Below, piece after piece: positions 25,329 through 34,475 of a stretch of 64,000 nucleotides of DNA (within the stretch, counting starts at the first letter, position 1; each line of letters opens with the position of its first letter). Position numbers and translations under genes: made by a program. Source of the DNA: Rudaea cellulosilytica DSM 22992. GTDB lineage: Bacteria; Pseudomonadota; Gammaproteobacteria; Xanthomonadales; Rhodanobacteraceae. The DNA is taken from assembly GCF_000378125.1 (NCBI RefSeq), contig NZ_KB899241.1, positions 657,652 to 721,651 of the forward strand, given 5' to 3'. The notes under the pieces are model-generated. The model was not told the origin of the DNA, searched no databases, and saw only the letters and a program-made list of their open reading frames with translations.

Positions 25329-25462
25329 GAGTGATGCGCGCCGAGGAACGTCTGCACGAAGAACAGCACGAACACCGCCAGCGCCACGCCCGCAACGATC
25401 CACGCCGTGCGGCGCGCAGCGGCGCGGCGGCGGTCGAGATCGTTGGCAGGAATGTGCTGCAT
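25325..25462 (-). CDS. Small single-helix membrane protein of the oxidase locus
   Basis: A 45-codon frame lies between ctaD and ctaG. The product begins MQHIPANDLDRRRAAARRTA, continues into one strongly hydrophobic helix (WIVAGVALAVFVLFFVQTFL) and ends GAHHS. The positive-inside pattern, the 4-base ATGA overlap with ctaG and its position make it a real coupled gene. Tiny membrane proteins at this spot are seen in other proteobacterial oxidase operons and may be an accessory subunit or assembly factor. Too small for routine gene finders. Confidence 0.7.
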   Translation of the reverse strand: MQHIPANDLDRRRAAARRTAWIVAGVALAVFVLFFVQTFLGAHHS

Positions 25463-25501
25463 CAGTTCAGTTCAGCGAGTTTGAAAGCGGAAGATTTTGT
25501 T

Positions 25502-25558
25502 GAGAAGTGCGGCCACGGATGGCCGCTTCTTGATCTTAGCGATCAGGGATGATCGCAC
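25502..25558 (-). repeat. Two-hairpin dispersed repeat, copy 2
   Basis: Read on the minus strand it shows GCGATCA-TCCC-TGATCGC, a 12-base spacer and GCGGCCA-TCCG-TGGCCGC, then ACTTCTC. It matches the copy at 1032-1088 over 57 bases with 7 differences, and the T-to-A and A-to-T changes in the first stem keep it paired. It begins at the ctaD stop codon and lies before the 45-codon gene, so it would form the 3' hairpins of the ctaD message. Confidence 0.8.
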
Positions 25559-27183
25559 TAGTGACTGACGTCGCCATGCGCGAGCATGCCCGGCTTGATC
25601 ACCGGCGGCGTAGTAAAGGTATGGTGCGGTGCCGGCGAGGGCACTTCCCACTCCAGGCCGTGCGCGCCTTCCCACGGACGCTGCGGCGCAATCGCACCGC
25701 TCTTCTTCGACATCGCGAAGATCGCGATCATCATGAACGGCGTCAGGAACATGCCGAACGCGCCGATCGATGAGACCAGGTTCCAGTCGGCGAACGCAAC
25801 GTTGTAGTCGGGGATGCGGCGCGGCATGCCGGCGAGGCCGAGGAAGTGCTGCGGGAAGAAGGTCAGGTTGACGAACACCATCGTCCACCAGAAGTGGAAC
25901 TTGCCCCAGGTCTCGTTGACCATGCGGCCGGTCCACTTCGGCCACCAATAGTAGATCGCGGCAATGATCGAGAAGATCGCACCGGTCACGAGCACGTAGT
26001 GGAAGTGGGCGACGACGAAGTAAGTGTCGTGGTACTGGAAGTCGGCCGGCACGATCGCGAGCATGAGGCCGGAGAAACCGCCGATCGTGAACAGGATGAC
26101 GAAGCCGATCGCCCAGAGCATCGGCGTCTCGAACGTCATCGAGCCCTTCCACATGGTCGACACCCAGTTGAACACCTTCACCCCGGTCGGGATCGCGATC
26201 AACATCGTCGAATACATGAAGAACAGCTCGCCACCGAGCGGCATGCCGACGGTGAACATGTGGTGCGCCCAGACGATGAACGAGAGGAACGCGATCGAAG
26301 CCACGGCATAGACCATCGCCTGGTAGCCGAACAGCGGCTTGCGGCTGAAGGTCGGGATGATCTCCGACACGATGCCGAAGGCCGGCAGGATCATGATGTA
26401 GACCTCGGGGTGACCGAAGAACCAGAAGATGTGTTGGAACATCACCGGGTCGCCGCCGCCGGCCGCATTGAAGAAGCTCGTGCCGAAGAACTTGTCGGTG
26501 AGCAGCATCGTCACCGCGCCGGCGAGCACCGGCATGACCGCGATCAGCAGGAAAGCGGTGATCAGCCAGGTCCAGGTGAACAGCGGCATCTTGAGCAGGT
26601 CGACGCCGGGCGCGCGCAGGTTGAGGATCGTGGCGATGATGTTGATCGCGCCCATGATCGAGGAGATACCCATCATGTGCACGGCGAACACCATGAACGC
26701 GACCGAGGCGCCGCCCTGCAGGGCGAGCGGCGGATACATCGTCCAGCCGCCAGCCGGGCCGCCGCCCGGCATGAACAGCGTGCCGAGCAGCATGAGGAAG
26801 GCGAACGGCATGATCCAGAACGACCAGTTGTTCATGCGCGGAAGCGCCATGTCGGGCGCGCCGATCTGCAGCGGAATCATCCAGTTGGCGAGGCCGACGA
26901 AGGCCGGCATCACCGCGCCGAAGATCATCACCAGCGCATGCAGCGTGGTCATCTGGTTGAAAAAGTACGGCTGCACGTGCTGCAGGCCCGGTGCGGCCAG
27001 CTCGGCGCGAATCACCACCGACATCGCGGCGCCGATACACGCCATGGTGAAGGCGAAGATCAGGTACAGCGTACCGATGTCCTTGTGATTGGTCGTGAAC
27101 AGCCAGCGATCGAGAAAGCCCTCGGGCTTGTGGTCGTGATCGTCGTGGGCGTGGTCGTCTGCGTGCGCGGCGGTGTTGGCCAT
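25558..27183 (-). CDS. ctaD: Cytochrome c oxidase subunit I (aa3 type)
   Basis: Catalytic subunit carrying heme a and the heme a3-CuB site where oxygen is reduced. It has 541 residues and 12 helices. FLDRWLFTTNHKDIGTLYLI is the standard N-terminus, FGHPEVYIMILPAFG carries the His-Tyr cross-link and CuB ligand, and the AHFHYVLVTGAIFSIIAAI segment holds the heme ligands. A His/Asp-rich leader (HADDHAHDDHDHK) precedes it. It lies 31 bases downstream of coxB. A structured repeat follows its stop codon. Confidence 0.98.
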   Translation of the reverse strand: MANTAAHADDHAHDDHDHKPEGFLDRWLFTTNHKDIGTLYLIFAFTMACIGAAMSVVIRAELAAPGLQHVQPYFFNQMTTLHALVMIFGAVMPAFVGLANWMIPLQIGAPDMALPRMNNWSFWIMPFAFLMLLGTLFMPGGGPAGGWTMYPPLALQGGASVAFMVFAVHMMGISSIMGAINIIATILNLRAPGVDLLKMPLFTWTWLITAFLLIAVMPVLAGAVTMLLTDKFFGTSFFNAAGGGDPVMFQHIFWFFGHPEVYIMILPAFGIVSEIIPTFSRKPLFGYQAMVYAVASIAFLSFIVWAHHMFTVGMPLGGELFFMYSTMLIAIPTGVKVFNWVSTMWKGSMTFETPMLWAIGFVILFTIGGFSGLMLAIVPADFQYHDTYFVVAHFHYVLVTGAIFSIIAAIYYWWPKWTGRMVNETWGKFHFWWTMVFVNLTFFPQHFLGLAGMPRRIPDYNVAFADWNLVSSIGAFGMFLTPFMMIAIFAMSKKSGAIAPQRPWEGAHGLEWEVPSPAPHHTFTTPPVIKPGMLAHGDVSH

Positions 27184-27214
27184 GGTATCTGCCTCGTGAA
27201 TTCTTGGACGCTAC

Positions 27215-28123
27215 TTAGCCGTTCGACGGCGCAGCGGTGGGAGTCTGTTGCGCAACCGGCGCAGCGGCAGGGGTCGCGGACGGGTTCTGCGCCGCTTCCT
27301 GCTGGTCAAGCCAGGCCTTGAACTCCTCGGGCGGCACAGCCTTGACGACGATCGGCATGAAGCCGTGGTCCTGGCCGCACAGCTCGGCGCACTGGCCGCG
27401 ATAGATGCCGGGCTCGGAGATGTTGGTCCACGTGTCGTTGATGATTCCGGGGATCGCGTCGGATTTCCAGCCGAGCGCCGGCACCCACCAGGAGTGGATC
27501 ACGTCGTCGCCGGTGATGACAAAGCGCACCTTGGTGTTGGTCGGCAGCACGAGCGGCTTGTCGACGTCGAGCAGGTAGGTGTTCTCGCCCTGCGCATTCT
27601 TCACGCTGTTCGGATCGAGACCGGAGCGCAGCTGGCGCGTGCGGTCGCTGTCACCGGCGAGTTTGGAGATGAAGCGCACGTGGTAGGGCTTGTCGCCCCA
27701 ATTGACGTAGTCGTAGCCCCACTTCCACTGGTAGCCGGTGACCTTCACCGTCATCTGCGATTCGTTGGTATAGGCTTCGCTGATCAGGACCTTGGTCGCC
27801 GGATAGGCCATGACGACGAGGATCAGGATCGGCACGATCGTCCAGATCGTCTCGGCAACCGTATTGTGGCTCCAGGTCGCCGCAACGGCACCCTTCGACT
27901 TGCGGAACTTGAACATCGCGATGAACATCGCGCCGAACACGATCAGGCCGATGACCGCGCAGATCCACAGCGAGAGCATGTGCAGCTGGTACGCCTCGTG
28001 CGAGGTCTGGGTCACGCCCGGATGCATGTTGAGCTGCCACGGTGCGCGTTCGGCCGCAGCAAAGGCCCACGAACAGCCCGCCATCAGCACGGTGCCCAAT
28101 CCCCACTTGCCGAAATTTCGCAT
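27215..28123 (-). CDS. coxB: Cytochrome c oxidase subunit II
   Basis: Receives electrons from cytochrome c through the binuclear CuA centre. The 302-residue protein has a signal or N-terminal helix, two membrane helices (LWICAVIGLIVFGAMFIAMF and IWTIVPILILVVMAYPATK) and a periplasmic cupredoxin domain. The CuA ligands are in GQCAELCGQDHGFM (Cys245, Cys249, His253, Met256), with the first His in DDVIHSWW. No C-terminal cytochrome c domain is present; instead there is an Ala/Pro-rich tail. It is the first structural gene of the locus, preceded by a 162-base gap that should hold the main promoter. Confidence 0.97.
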   Translation of the reverse strand: MRNFGKWGLGTVLMAGCSWAFAAAERAPWQLNMHPGVTQTSHEAYQLHMLSLWICAVIGLIVFGAMFIAMFKFRKSKGAVAATWSHNTVAETIWTIVPILILVVMAYPATKVLISEAYTNESQMTVKVTGYQWKWGYDYVNWGDKPYHVRFISKLAGDSDRTRQLRSGLDPNSVKNAQGENTYLLDVDKPLVLPTNTKVRFVITGDDVIHSWWVPALGWKSDAIPGIINDTWTNISEPGIYRGQCAELCGQDHGFMPIVVKAVPPEEFKAWLDQQEAAQNPSATPAAAPVAQQTPTAAPSNG

Positions 28124-28285
28124 CGTAAACGTCCCAAGAGATTATTAAATGCAGTTGTAAAACCCGGCATCCTGCCGCGGTTTGCAGACAAACGGTCGCG
28201 GCAAGCCGCGCCACGTTTGTCGCAACGAGCAAACGCCGCTCATTGCGTTGGCACATCCTGTGCCCGAGCGGTCTTCCAACCGTTC

Positions 28286-28786
28286 TCAGTCCGCTCTTGG
28301 ATGACGCCTTGCATCCACGAGCATTTCATTCAATTGCCGCGCCAGCTCGGCACGTTCGGCCTCGTTCAAGAACTTGCCGACTTCCACCTCGCATCCGTGC
28401 GAGCGCAACACCAACCGGCTCGCCCATCCGAAATGGCGGCCCGGCAACAACTCCACCCGCACCCAGTATGGATTGAACCGCTGCGGCGGCGCGGAGCCAT
28501 CCATGCGCCGCACTTCCAGCCCCGACGCACTCAGCGTAATCACCTCGCCCGCGGCGCTTCGGCGCCAGACGCGGTTCAGGACATACGCCACCACACACCA
28601 ATCCAGCACCGCGAAATACGGCGCGAACACATTGCCGCGCCACGCAGCGAGCCCGGCAAAACTGGCCATCGCCATGCCTTGCAGCGCAAGAAACAGCCAG
28701 AGGCCAGTGCGCGTCAACGAACGATGCGGGAGGACCAACAACCTCGCCGGCAAGGTCGACTTCGTCGCTTGCAGCGTCTCGCCCAT
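28286..28786 (-). CDS. DUF2244 membrane protein
   Basis: A 166-residue protein with two closely spaced membrane helices (TGLWLFLALQGMAMASFAGLAAW and APYFAVLDWCVVAYVLNRVW) and a C-terminal cytoplasmic domain containing VRVELLPGRHFGWASRLVLRS, the DUF2244 signature. Function unknown; the family commonly sits beside cytochrome c oxidase genes, and here it lies just upstream of coxB on the same strand. The N-terminus LPARLLVLPHRSLTRTG is typical, so the start is secure. Confidence 0.82.
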   Translation of the reverse strand: MGETLQATKSTLPARLLVLPHRSLTRTGLWLFLALQGMAMASFAGLAAWRGNVFAPYFAVLDWCVVAYVLNRVWRRSAAGEVITLSASGLEVRRMDGSAPPQRFNPYWVRVELLPGRHFGWASRLVLRSHGCEVEVGKFLNEAERAELARQLNEMLVDARRHPRAD

Positions 28787-29085
28787 GATGCGCTCGAGCC
28801 ATTACAGCCCATAAATGATAGTGAGCGCGCCGAACCCGGGCAAGAGAAAATGCGGTTTCGTCGTGTCATGACAATGCCGCTGCGGTCCTGTCCGCACCGC
28901 CTCTGTGGCATTTTGCCCCACCCATGCCACCTCCGGGGAACGAGTCGTCGCCGCGGCAAACTGCGCGGATCGCACCGAATACGTATGCAGTTTCCTTCGC
29001 GCGCTTGCCGCGCGCGCTAAGCTTCCGTGCAACGACAAGGCGGAACGCGCGTGACGCGCAAACCGCCGCGGGGAGCCGAATTTTC
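28787..29085. other. Regulatory region before the alpha-glucosidase operon
   Basis: About 300 bases with no supported gene, between divergent DUF2244 and the GH13 operon. It holds the LacI-type site at 28977-28988 and a GCGCGC/GCGCGC hairpin just after it. A GGGAG ribosome-binding site at 29071-29075 serves the GH13 start. Confidence 0.5.
28977..28988. promoter_or_regulatory. Candidate LacI-family operator (GH13/SLC45 operon)
   Basis: GAATACGTATGC, a pseudo-palindrome with the central CG typical of LacI-family sites, about 100 bases before the GH13 start. The identical 12-mer occurs at 37034-37045, and close relatives occur at 37011 and 46717, all before carbohydrate genes. Confidence 0.65.
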
Positions 29086-30714
29086 ATGTCCGATCCAGCC
29101 TGGTGGCGCGGCGCCGTCATCTATCAAATCTATCCGCGCAGTTTTCTCGACACCGACGGCAACGGCGTCGGTGACCTGCCGGGCATCATCGAAAAGCTCG
29201 ACTACGTCGCCAGCCTCGGCGTCGACGCGATCTGGATCAGCCCGTTCTTTTTGTCGCCGATGGCCGACTTCGGCTACGACATCGCCGACTATCGCGAGGT
29301 CGATCCTCTGTTCGGCACGATGGCCGACTTCGACCGTCTGCTGGGCAAAGCACATGCGCTCGGCCTCAAGGTGATGATCGATCAGGTCCTCAGCCACACC
29401 TCGAACGCCCACGCCTGGTTTCGCGAAAGCCGCGAGGACCGCACCAACCCGAAGGCCGACTGGTACGTCTGGGCCGACGCTCGCGACGACGGCACGCCAC
29501 CGAACAACTGGATGAGTCTGTTCGGCGGCGTCGCCTGGCGCTGGGAACCGCGCCGCGGCCAGTACTACCTGCACAACTTCTTAGCGGCGCAGCCCGACCT
29601 GAATTTCCACAACCCGGAGGTGCGCGCGGCCACGCTGGACAACCTGCGCTTCTGGCTGGCCAAGGGCGTCGATGCGTTCCGCCTCGACGCGATCAACTTC
29701 TGCTTCCACGACGCGCAACTGCGCGACAACCCGGCCAAGCCAGCGGAAAAGCGCGTCGGCCGCGGCTTCTCGCCCGACAATCCCTACGCGTTCCAGTATC
29801 ACTACTACAACAATACACGACCGGAAAACCTCGGCTTCATGGAAGACCTGCGCCGGCTGACCGACGAATATCCGGGCACGACAACGCTGGGCGAGATCTC
29901 CTCCGAGGATTCGCTCGCAACCACCGCCGAGTACACGCGCGCCGGCCGCCTGCACATGGGCTACAGCTTCGAGCTGTTGGCCGAGGATTTCTCAGCCGGC
30001 TATATCCGGCGCACGGTCGAGACGCTCGAGGCCAAGGTCGACGAAGGCTGGCCGTGCTGGGCCGTATCCAACCATGATGTCGTGCGCGCGACGAGCCGCT
30101 GGGGCGGCGCCGCGCCGTCGTCCGATTTCGTCAAGCTTCTCGTCGCCCTGGTCGCCTCGCTGCGCGGCTCGGTCTGCGTCTATCAGGGCGAGGAGCTCGG
30201 CTTGCCCGAGGCCGACGTGCCGTTCGAGGCGCTGCAGGACCCGTACGGCATCGCGTTCTGGCCCAACTTCAAGGGTCGCGATGGCTGCCGCACGCCGATG
30301 CCATGGCGAGACAACGGCAACGGCGCGGGCTTCACCAGCGCGGAAAAATCCTGGCTGCCGATTCCGACCGCGCATCGCGCGCTCGCGGTCACCCGCCAGG
30401 AAGCCGACACCGCCTCGCCGCTCAACGCGTTCCGCCGTTTCCTGCGCTGGCGCAAGGCACACGCCGCGCTTGTGCTCGGCGACATCCGCTTCCTCGATGC
30501 GGATGAGCCCGTGCTGCTGTTCACACGCACGCACGCCAGGGAAACCTTGCTCGTCGCACTCAATCTCGGCGCCGCCGAGGTCGCCGCACCCGCTCCGCGC
30601 GGCCTGCGGCTCGAACAGATCGACTGTCCCGGCCCGCGCAATGGACGCATCGAGGCCGACAACTTGGTGTTGCCCGCTCACGCCGTGGTCTATGCTCGCG
30701 TCTCCACGCCGTAG
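29086..30714 (+). CDS. GH13 alpha-glucosidase (oligo-1,6/alpha-1,4 type)
   Basis: A 542-residue intracellular alpha-glucosidase that splits maltose or short maltodextrins. It has the GH13 barrel motifs: GVDAIWISPFF and YDIADYREVDPLFG, the nucleophile in FRLDAINF (Asp201), the acid/base in TLGEISSED (Glu270) and the transition-state stabiliser in VSNHDVVR (Asp331). The C-terminal beta domain is complete. No signal peptide is present, so it is cytoplasmic and would act on sugar brought in by the SLC45 carrier two genes downstream. The ATG follows GGGAG and leads directly into WWRGAVIYQIYPRSF. First gene of a three-gene operon. Confidence 0.93.
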   Translation: MSDPAWWRGAVIYQIYPRSFLDTDGNGVGDLPGIIEKLDYVASLGVDAIWISPFFLSPMADFGYDIADYREVDPLFGTMADFDRLLGKAHALGLKVMIDQVLSHTSNAHAWFRESREDRTNPKADWYVWADARDDGTPPNNWMSLFGGVAWRWEPRRGQYYLHNFLAAQPDLNFHNPEVRAATLDNLRFWLAKGVDAFRLDAINFCFHDAQLRDNPAKPAEKRVGRGFSPDNPYAFQYHYYNNTRPENLGFMEDLRRLTDEYPGTTTLGEISSEDSLATTAEYTRAGRLHMGYSFELLAEDFSAGYIRRTVETLEAKVDEGWPCWAVSNHDVVRATSRWGGAAPSSDFVKLLVALVASLRGSVCVYQGEELGLPEADVPFEALQDPYGIAFWPNFKGRDGCRTPMPWRDNGNGAGFTSAEKSWLPIPTAHRALAVTRQEADTASPLNAFRRFLRWRKAHAALVLGDIRFLDADEPVLLFTRTHARETLLVALNLGAAEVAAPAPRGLRLEQIDCPGPRNGRIEADNLVLPAHAVVYARVSTP

Positions 30715-30729
30715 TCGAGACGCGCTGTC

Positions 30730-32943
30730 ATGAATTTCGTTCGCACCCTGCTTGCCGCCGCCCTGGCCTGCGCGGCATCGGCCGTCGTCGCGGCTGATCA
30801 GGATTGGAAAACGTCGCTCAAATTCGCCGACCGCAGTGCAACGGCGAGAGTGGAAAAGAACGACTATCGTCTCGACTCGAACGGCCATGTGCGCACAATC
30901 GCCGCGCAACCGCTGCGCAGCGAGACGGCGAGCCCGCTTGTCGATGCGCTGTTCGCGCTTGCGCAGGCCGAAGCGGCCGAGGCGCGCACGAAGGAGCTTA
31001 CCGACGGCGCCTACAACCACGGCAAGCCGATTCCATGCGACTGCTTCGTCACCGGTGTGAAATGGCCGTTCGTGTGGACGCGCGACTCGGCCTATTCGAT
31101 CGACCTTGCGCTCGGCTGGCTCGATCCTTCGCGCGCGCGGCGTACGCTCGAGTTCAAGCTTTCCGACGTGCGCGAACCGTCGGCGCCGCAGGGCCTCTAT
31201 GTCGTGCAGGACACGGGTTCGGGCGGCAGTTGGCCGATCTCGACCGACCGCGTCGTCTGGTTCCTCGGCGCGCGTGGCCTGCTCGACGACAAGGCGTTCG
31301 CCGACAAAACCTACAAGGCACTCAAGGACACGCTCGCACAGGACAAACAGTACGCGTTCGATGCGCAGACCGGCCTCTACCGTGGCGAAACCTCGTTCCT
31401 CGACTGGCGCGAGCAGACCTATCCAGTGTGGACCGAGAAAAATGTGCGCTTCATCGCCGAGTCGTTCGCACTGTCGACCAATGCGCTGCACTACGAAGCC
31501 TTGCGTTTGGCAGTAAAGATGGCCAAATCACGCAACGATGCGGACGCTGCCGCACGATTCCAGAACGAAGCCGACGCGCTGCGCTCGGCGATCGACAAGC
31601 GCTTCTGGCGTGAGGATCGCGGCCTCTACATGAGCTACATCGGTACCGCCGACGGCCCGCAGACGATCGAAGCCTACGACCTGCTCGGCACCGCGCTTGC
31701 GATCCTTGCCGACATTCCCACGCCCGAGCGCGCGCGCAAGGCGCTAGCCAATTATCCGACCTGGCCGGCAGGCAGTCCGGTGATCTGGCCCGAGCACCGC
31801 GACGCGGCGATCTATCACAACCGTGCGATCTGGCCATTCGTCAGCGCGTACGCGCTGCGCGCGGCGCGCAAGCTCGACGACGCGAACCGCATCGCGCACG
31901 AACTGCGCTCGATCCTGCAGGGCGCAGCGCTGTCGGGATCGAACTACGAGAACTACGAACTGACCAGTGGCGCCGTGCACGTCGAAGACGGCAAATGGAG
32001 CGGCCCGGTGGTCAACTCGCCGCGCCAACTCTGGTCGGTCGCGGCGATGCTCGATGCGATTGTCGAGGGTGTGTTCGGCGTCGATGGTGACAAAGTCGAG
32101 CCGAAGATTCCGGTCGAGCTCGTACCGATGCTGTTTGGCGAAAACGACGCGATCGTCCTGCACCTGCCGAATCGCAGCATCACTCTCGCGCAGCCGCGTG
32201 AACTGCCGAAGGATGCCAACCTGCTCGTCGCCGACAAGGTGGAGACAAAGGGCAAACTGACCCGCGTCACGTTGCGCGGCATACACGTCGATTCCGCTCC
32301 GCTGAAACTCGGCGCACCCGAGTTCGCCCCCGACACGCCAGAAATCATCCCCACCGCGCCGAAGATCGCCGACGGCAGCCACGCTCCCGTGCGCTTCTGG
32401 CTCGACGGCAAGCTCGCGCAGACCTGGAAACCCGGCAGCGAGCAGCCGCTGAAAAGCATCGAGATCGCCGACACCGCGGCACTGCAAAACCTATGGACCA
32501 CACGCGTCGATCCGTCGACCCTGCTCGAATCGCTGCCCGGCCCGATCGTCCGCCTCGGCCAGTTCGAGGACGTAACCGGCACCTGGCCGCGCACATGGAC
32601 GGCCAAACACGACGGCCGCTACCAACTGCGCCTGGGTTACGAAAACAAGCACGGTCCGATCAACACCGGGGTCACCGCCGCAGTGAAGATGCTCGCGATC
32701 GATTGTGAAGGAGCGACGAAGCAGAGCGCGCCGATCGTGATGCCGCACAGTGTCGCGAAGGATCTTTCCACCGCCGCCACGTTTGCGGCGAAGGCCGGGA
32801 AAAAGTGTACTTTTACCCTCGAACAGGGCTTCAACATGAGTTTCCTGTCGCGTAACAAGCTCTATACCGGCGAGCAGGGCGGCGAGGCCGGCCCGATCGA
32901 CGAGGCCGACTACGGCGAGTTGCGCATCGTGCCTTTGAAGTAG
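30730..32943 (+). CDS. Exported six-hairpin (alpha/alpha)6 glycosidase-like protein
   Basis: A 737-residue periplasmic protein. A signal peptide (MNFVRTLLAAALACAASAVVA) is followed by a six-hairpin domain: WPFVWTRDSAYSIDLALGW (W-x-R-D, Asp119) resembles glucoamylase-type and GH63-type enzymes, with VIWPEHRDAAIYHNRAIWPF later in the barrel. The C-terminal about 270 residues are beta-rich and may bind carbohydrate. A debranching or exo-glucosidase role is inferred from context; the catalytic acids were not identified. It starts 15 bases after the GH13 gene and precedes the SLC45 carrier, so it is one step of the same pathway. Confidence 0.75.
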   Translation: MNFVRTLLAAALACAASAVVAADQDWKTSLKFADRSATARVEKNDYRLDSNGHVRTIAAQPLRSETASPLVDALFALAQAEAAEARTKELTDGAYNHGKPIPCDCFVTGVKWPFVWTRDSAYSIDLALGWLDPSRARRTLEFKLSDVREPSAPQGLYVVQDTGSGGSWPISTDRVVWFLGARGLLDDKAFADKTYKALKDTLAQDKQYAFDAQTGLYRGETSFLDWREQTYPVWTEKNVRFIAESFALSTNALHYEALRLAVKMAKSRNDADAAARFQNEADALRSAIDKRFWREDRGLYMSYIGTADGPQTIEAYDLLGTALAILADIPTPERARKALANYPTWPAGSPVIWPEHRDAAIYHNRAIWPFVSAYALRAARKLDDANRIAHELRSILQGAALSGSNYENYELTSGAVHVEDGKWSGPVVNSPRQLWSVAAMLDAIVEGVFGVDGDKVEPKIPVELVPMLFGENDAIVLHLPNRSITLAQPRELPKDANLLVADKVETKGKLTRVTLRGIHVDSAPLKLGAPEFAPDTPEIIPTAPKIADGSHAPVRFWLDGKLAQTWKPGSEQPLKSIEIADTAALQNLWTTRVDPSTLLESLPGPIVRLGQFEDVTGTWPRTWTAKHDGRYQLRLGYENKHGPINTGVTAAVKMLAIDCEGATKQSAPIVMPHSVAKDLSTAATFAAKAGKKCTFTLEQGFNMSFLSRNKLYTGEQGGEAGPIDEADYGELRIVPLK

Positions 32944-33000
32944 CTTTTGATTCCTTCTCCCGATGGGAAGGGAAGAAATACTTTTTCCGTGAACCTTTCC

Positions 33001-34467
33001 ATGACCACCAAACCCACCCTGAGCTTCTGGCAAATCTGGAACATGTGTTTCGGATTCCTCGGCATCCAGTTCGGCTTCGCCCTGCAAAATTCGAACGTCA
33101 GCCGCATCTTCCAGACGCTCGGCGCGAGCGTGGACGACATCCCGGTGTTGTGGATCGCAGCGCCCTTGACCGGCCTCATCGTGCAGCCAATCGTCGGCTA
33201 TTTGTCCGACCGCACGTGGACGCGGCTCGGCCGGCGTCGGCCGTACTTCCTCATCGGCGCGATCCTCGCCACGCTAGCGCTACTGGTGATGCCGAATTCG
33301 TCGACGCTGTGGATCGCCGCCGGCCTGCTCTGGATTCTCGACGCCTCGATCAATGTCTCGATGGAACCGTTCCGCGCGTTCGTCGGCGACCAGCTGCCGA
33401 CGCCGCAGCGACCGACCGGCTACGCGATGCAGAGCTTCTTCATCGGCGCGGGCTCGATCGTCGCCAGCGTGCTGCCCTACGTGTTCGCCCATTTCGGCAT
33501 CGCCAACACGGCCGCGACGGGCGTGGTGCCCGACACGGTCAAGTATTCGTTCTACGCGGGCGCGGCCGTGCTGTTCGGCGCAATCGCATGGACCGTACTG
33601 TCGACACGCGAGTACGCGCCCGAAACGCTGCACGCATTTTCCGATGCGACAGCCACGGACGACGCCATACCGCCAACCGATTCCGCGCGCTCGGCCGCAT
33701 CCGGGCTGGTCTGGACGTTGGCCGGTGCGATCGCCACGGGCGCGGTCTGGTACCTCGGCGTCGACAAGCAGCTTTATCTGATCGCCGGCATGATCACCGC
33801 CTACGGCCTGATCCAGCTTGCCGCGAGCGCCCAGCGCGGCGGCTTCCTCGTCGACGTGCTTGCCGACCTGCGCGCGATGCCGGCGACGATGCGCCAGCTC
33901 GCCGTAGTGCAATTCTTTTCCTGGTTTGCCCTGTTCGCGATGTGGCTTTTCGCCACCAGCGCGGTCACCTCGGTGCACTATGCGACGCACGATGCCGCGA
34001 GCGCGGCGTACAACGACGGCGCGAACTGGGTAGGCGTGCTGTTCGCCGCCTACAACGGCTTCGCCGCGATCGCCGCGATGCTGATTCCGCCGATGGCGCA
34101 GCGCCTCGGCCTGCGCATCACGCACCTGATCAACGTCGTTCTCGGCGGCATCGGCCTGCTCTCGTTCCTCGTCATCCGCGATCCGCGCTGGCTGCTCGCC
34201 TCGATGGTCGGCATCGGCTTCGCCTGGGCCTCGATCCTGGCCATTCCCTACGCCCTGCTTTCGGACAGCGTGCCGGCGAAGAAGATGGGCGTGTACATGG
34301 GCATCTTCAACTTCTTCATCGTCATCCCGCAGCTTTGCGCGGCGAGCCTGCTCGGCTTCCTGCTCAAGACCTTCTTCGCCGGCGCGCCGATCGGCGCATT
34401 CGCTATCGGCGGCGCGAGCCTGATCGTCGCCGGACTGTGCACGCTGCGCGTGAAGGAACCGGCGTAG
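33001..34467 (+). CDS. SLC45-type major facilitator sugar transporter
   Basis: A 488-residue 12-helix carrier. The first helix, FWQIWNMCFGFLGIQFGFALQNSNVSRIFQ, and the loop LGRRRPYFLIGA are hallmarks of the SLC45/sucrose-H+ branch, used in bacteria for maltose and sucrose uptake. It would bring maltose or short dextrins into the cytoplasm for the GH13 enzyme encoded first in the operon. The ATG at 33001 is favoured; a GTG at 32989 is in frame. A CCTTCTCCC/GGGAAGG hairpin lies in the 57-base gap before it. It converges with the GH31 gene, 8 bases apart. Confidence 0.9.
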   Translation: MTTKPTLSFWQIWNMCFGFLGIQFGFALQNSNVSRIFQTLGASVDDIPVLWIAAPLTGLIVQPIVGYLSDRTWTRLGRRRPYFLIGAILATLALLVMPNSSTLWIAAGLLWILDASINVSMEPFRAFVGDQLPTPQRPTGYAMQSFFIGAGSIVASVLPYVFAHFGIANTAATGVVPDTVKYSFYAGAAVLFGAIAWTVLSTREYAPETLHAFSDATATDDAIPPTDSARSAASGLVWTLAGAIATGAVWYLGVDKQLYLIAGMITAYGLIQLAASAQRGGFLVDVLADLRAMPATMRQLAVVQFFSWFALFAMWLFATSAVTSVHYATHDAASAAYNDGANWVGVLFAAYNGFAAIAAMLIPPMAQRLGLRITHLINVVLGGIGLLSFLVIRDPRWLLASMVGIGFAWASILAIPYALLSDSVPAKKMGVYMGIFNFFIVIPQLCAASLLGFLLKTFFAGAPIGAFAIGGASLIVAGLCTLRVKEPA

Positions 34468-34475
34468 GACTCGAT

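Noticed and set aside
25846-27321. Long plus-strand frame opposite ctaD
   Set aside because: His/Arg/Glu-rich antisense shadow of a well-defined oxidase gene.
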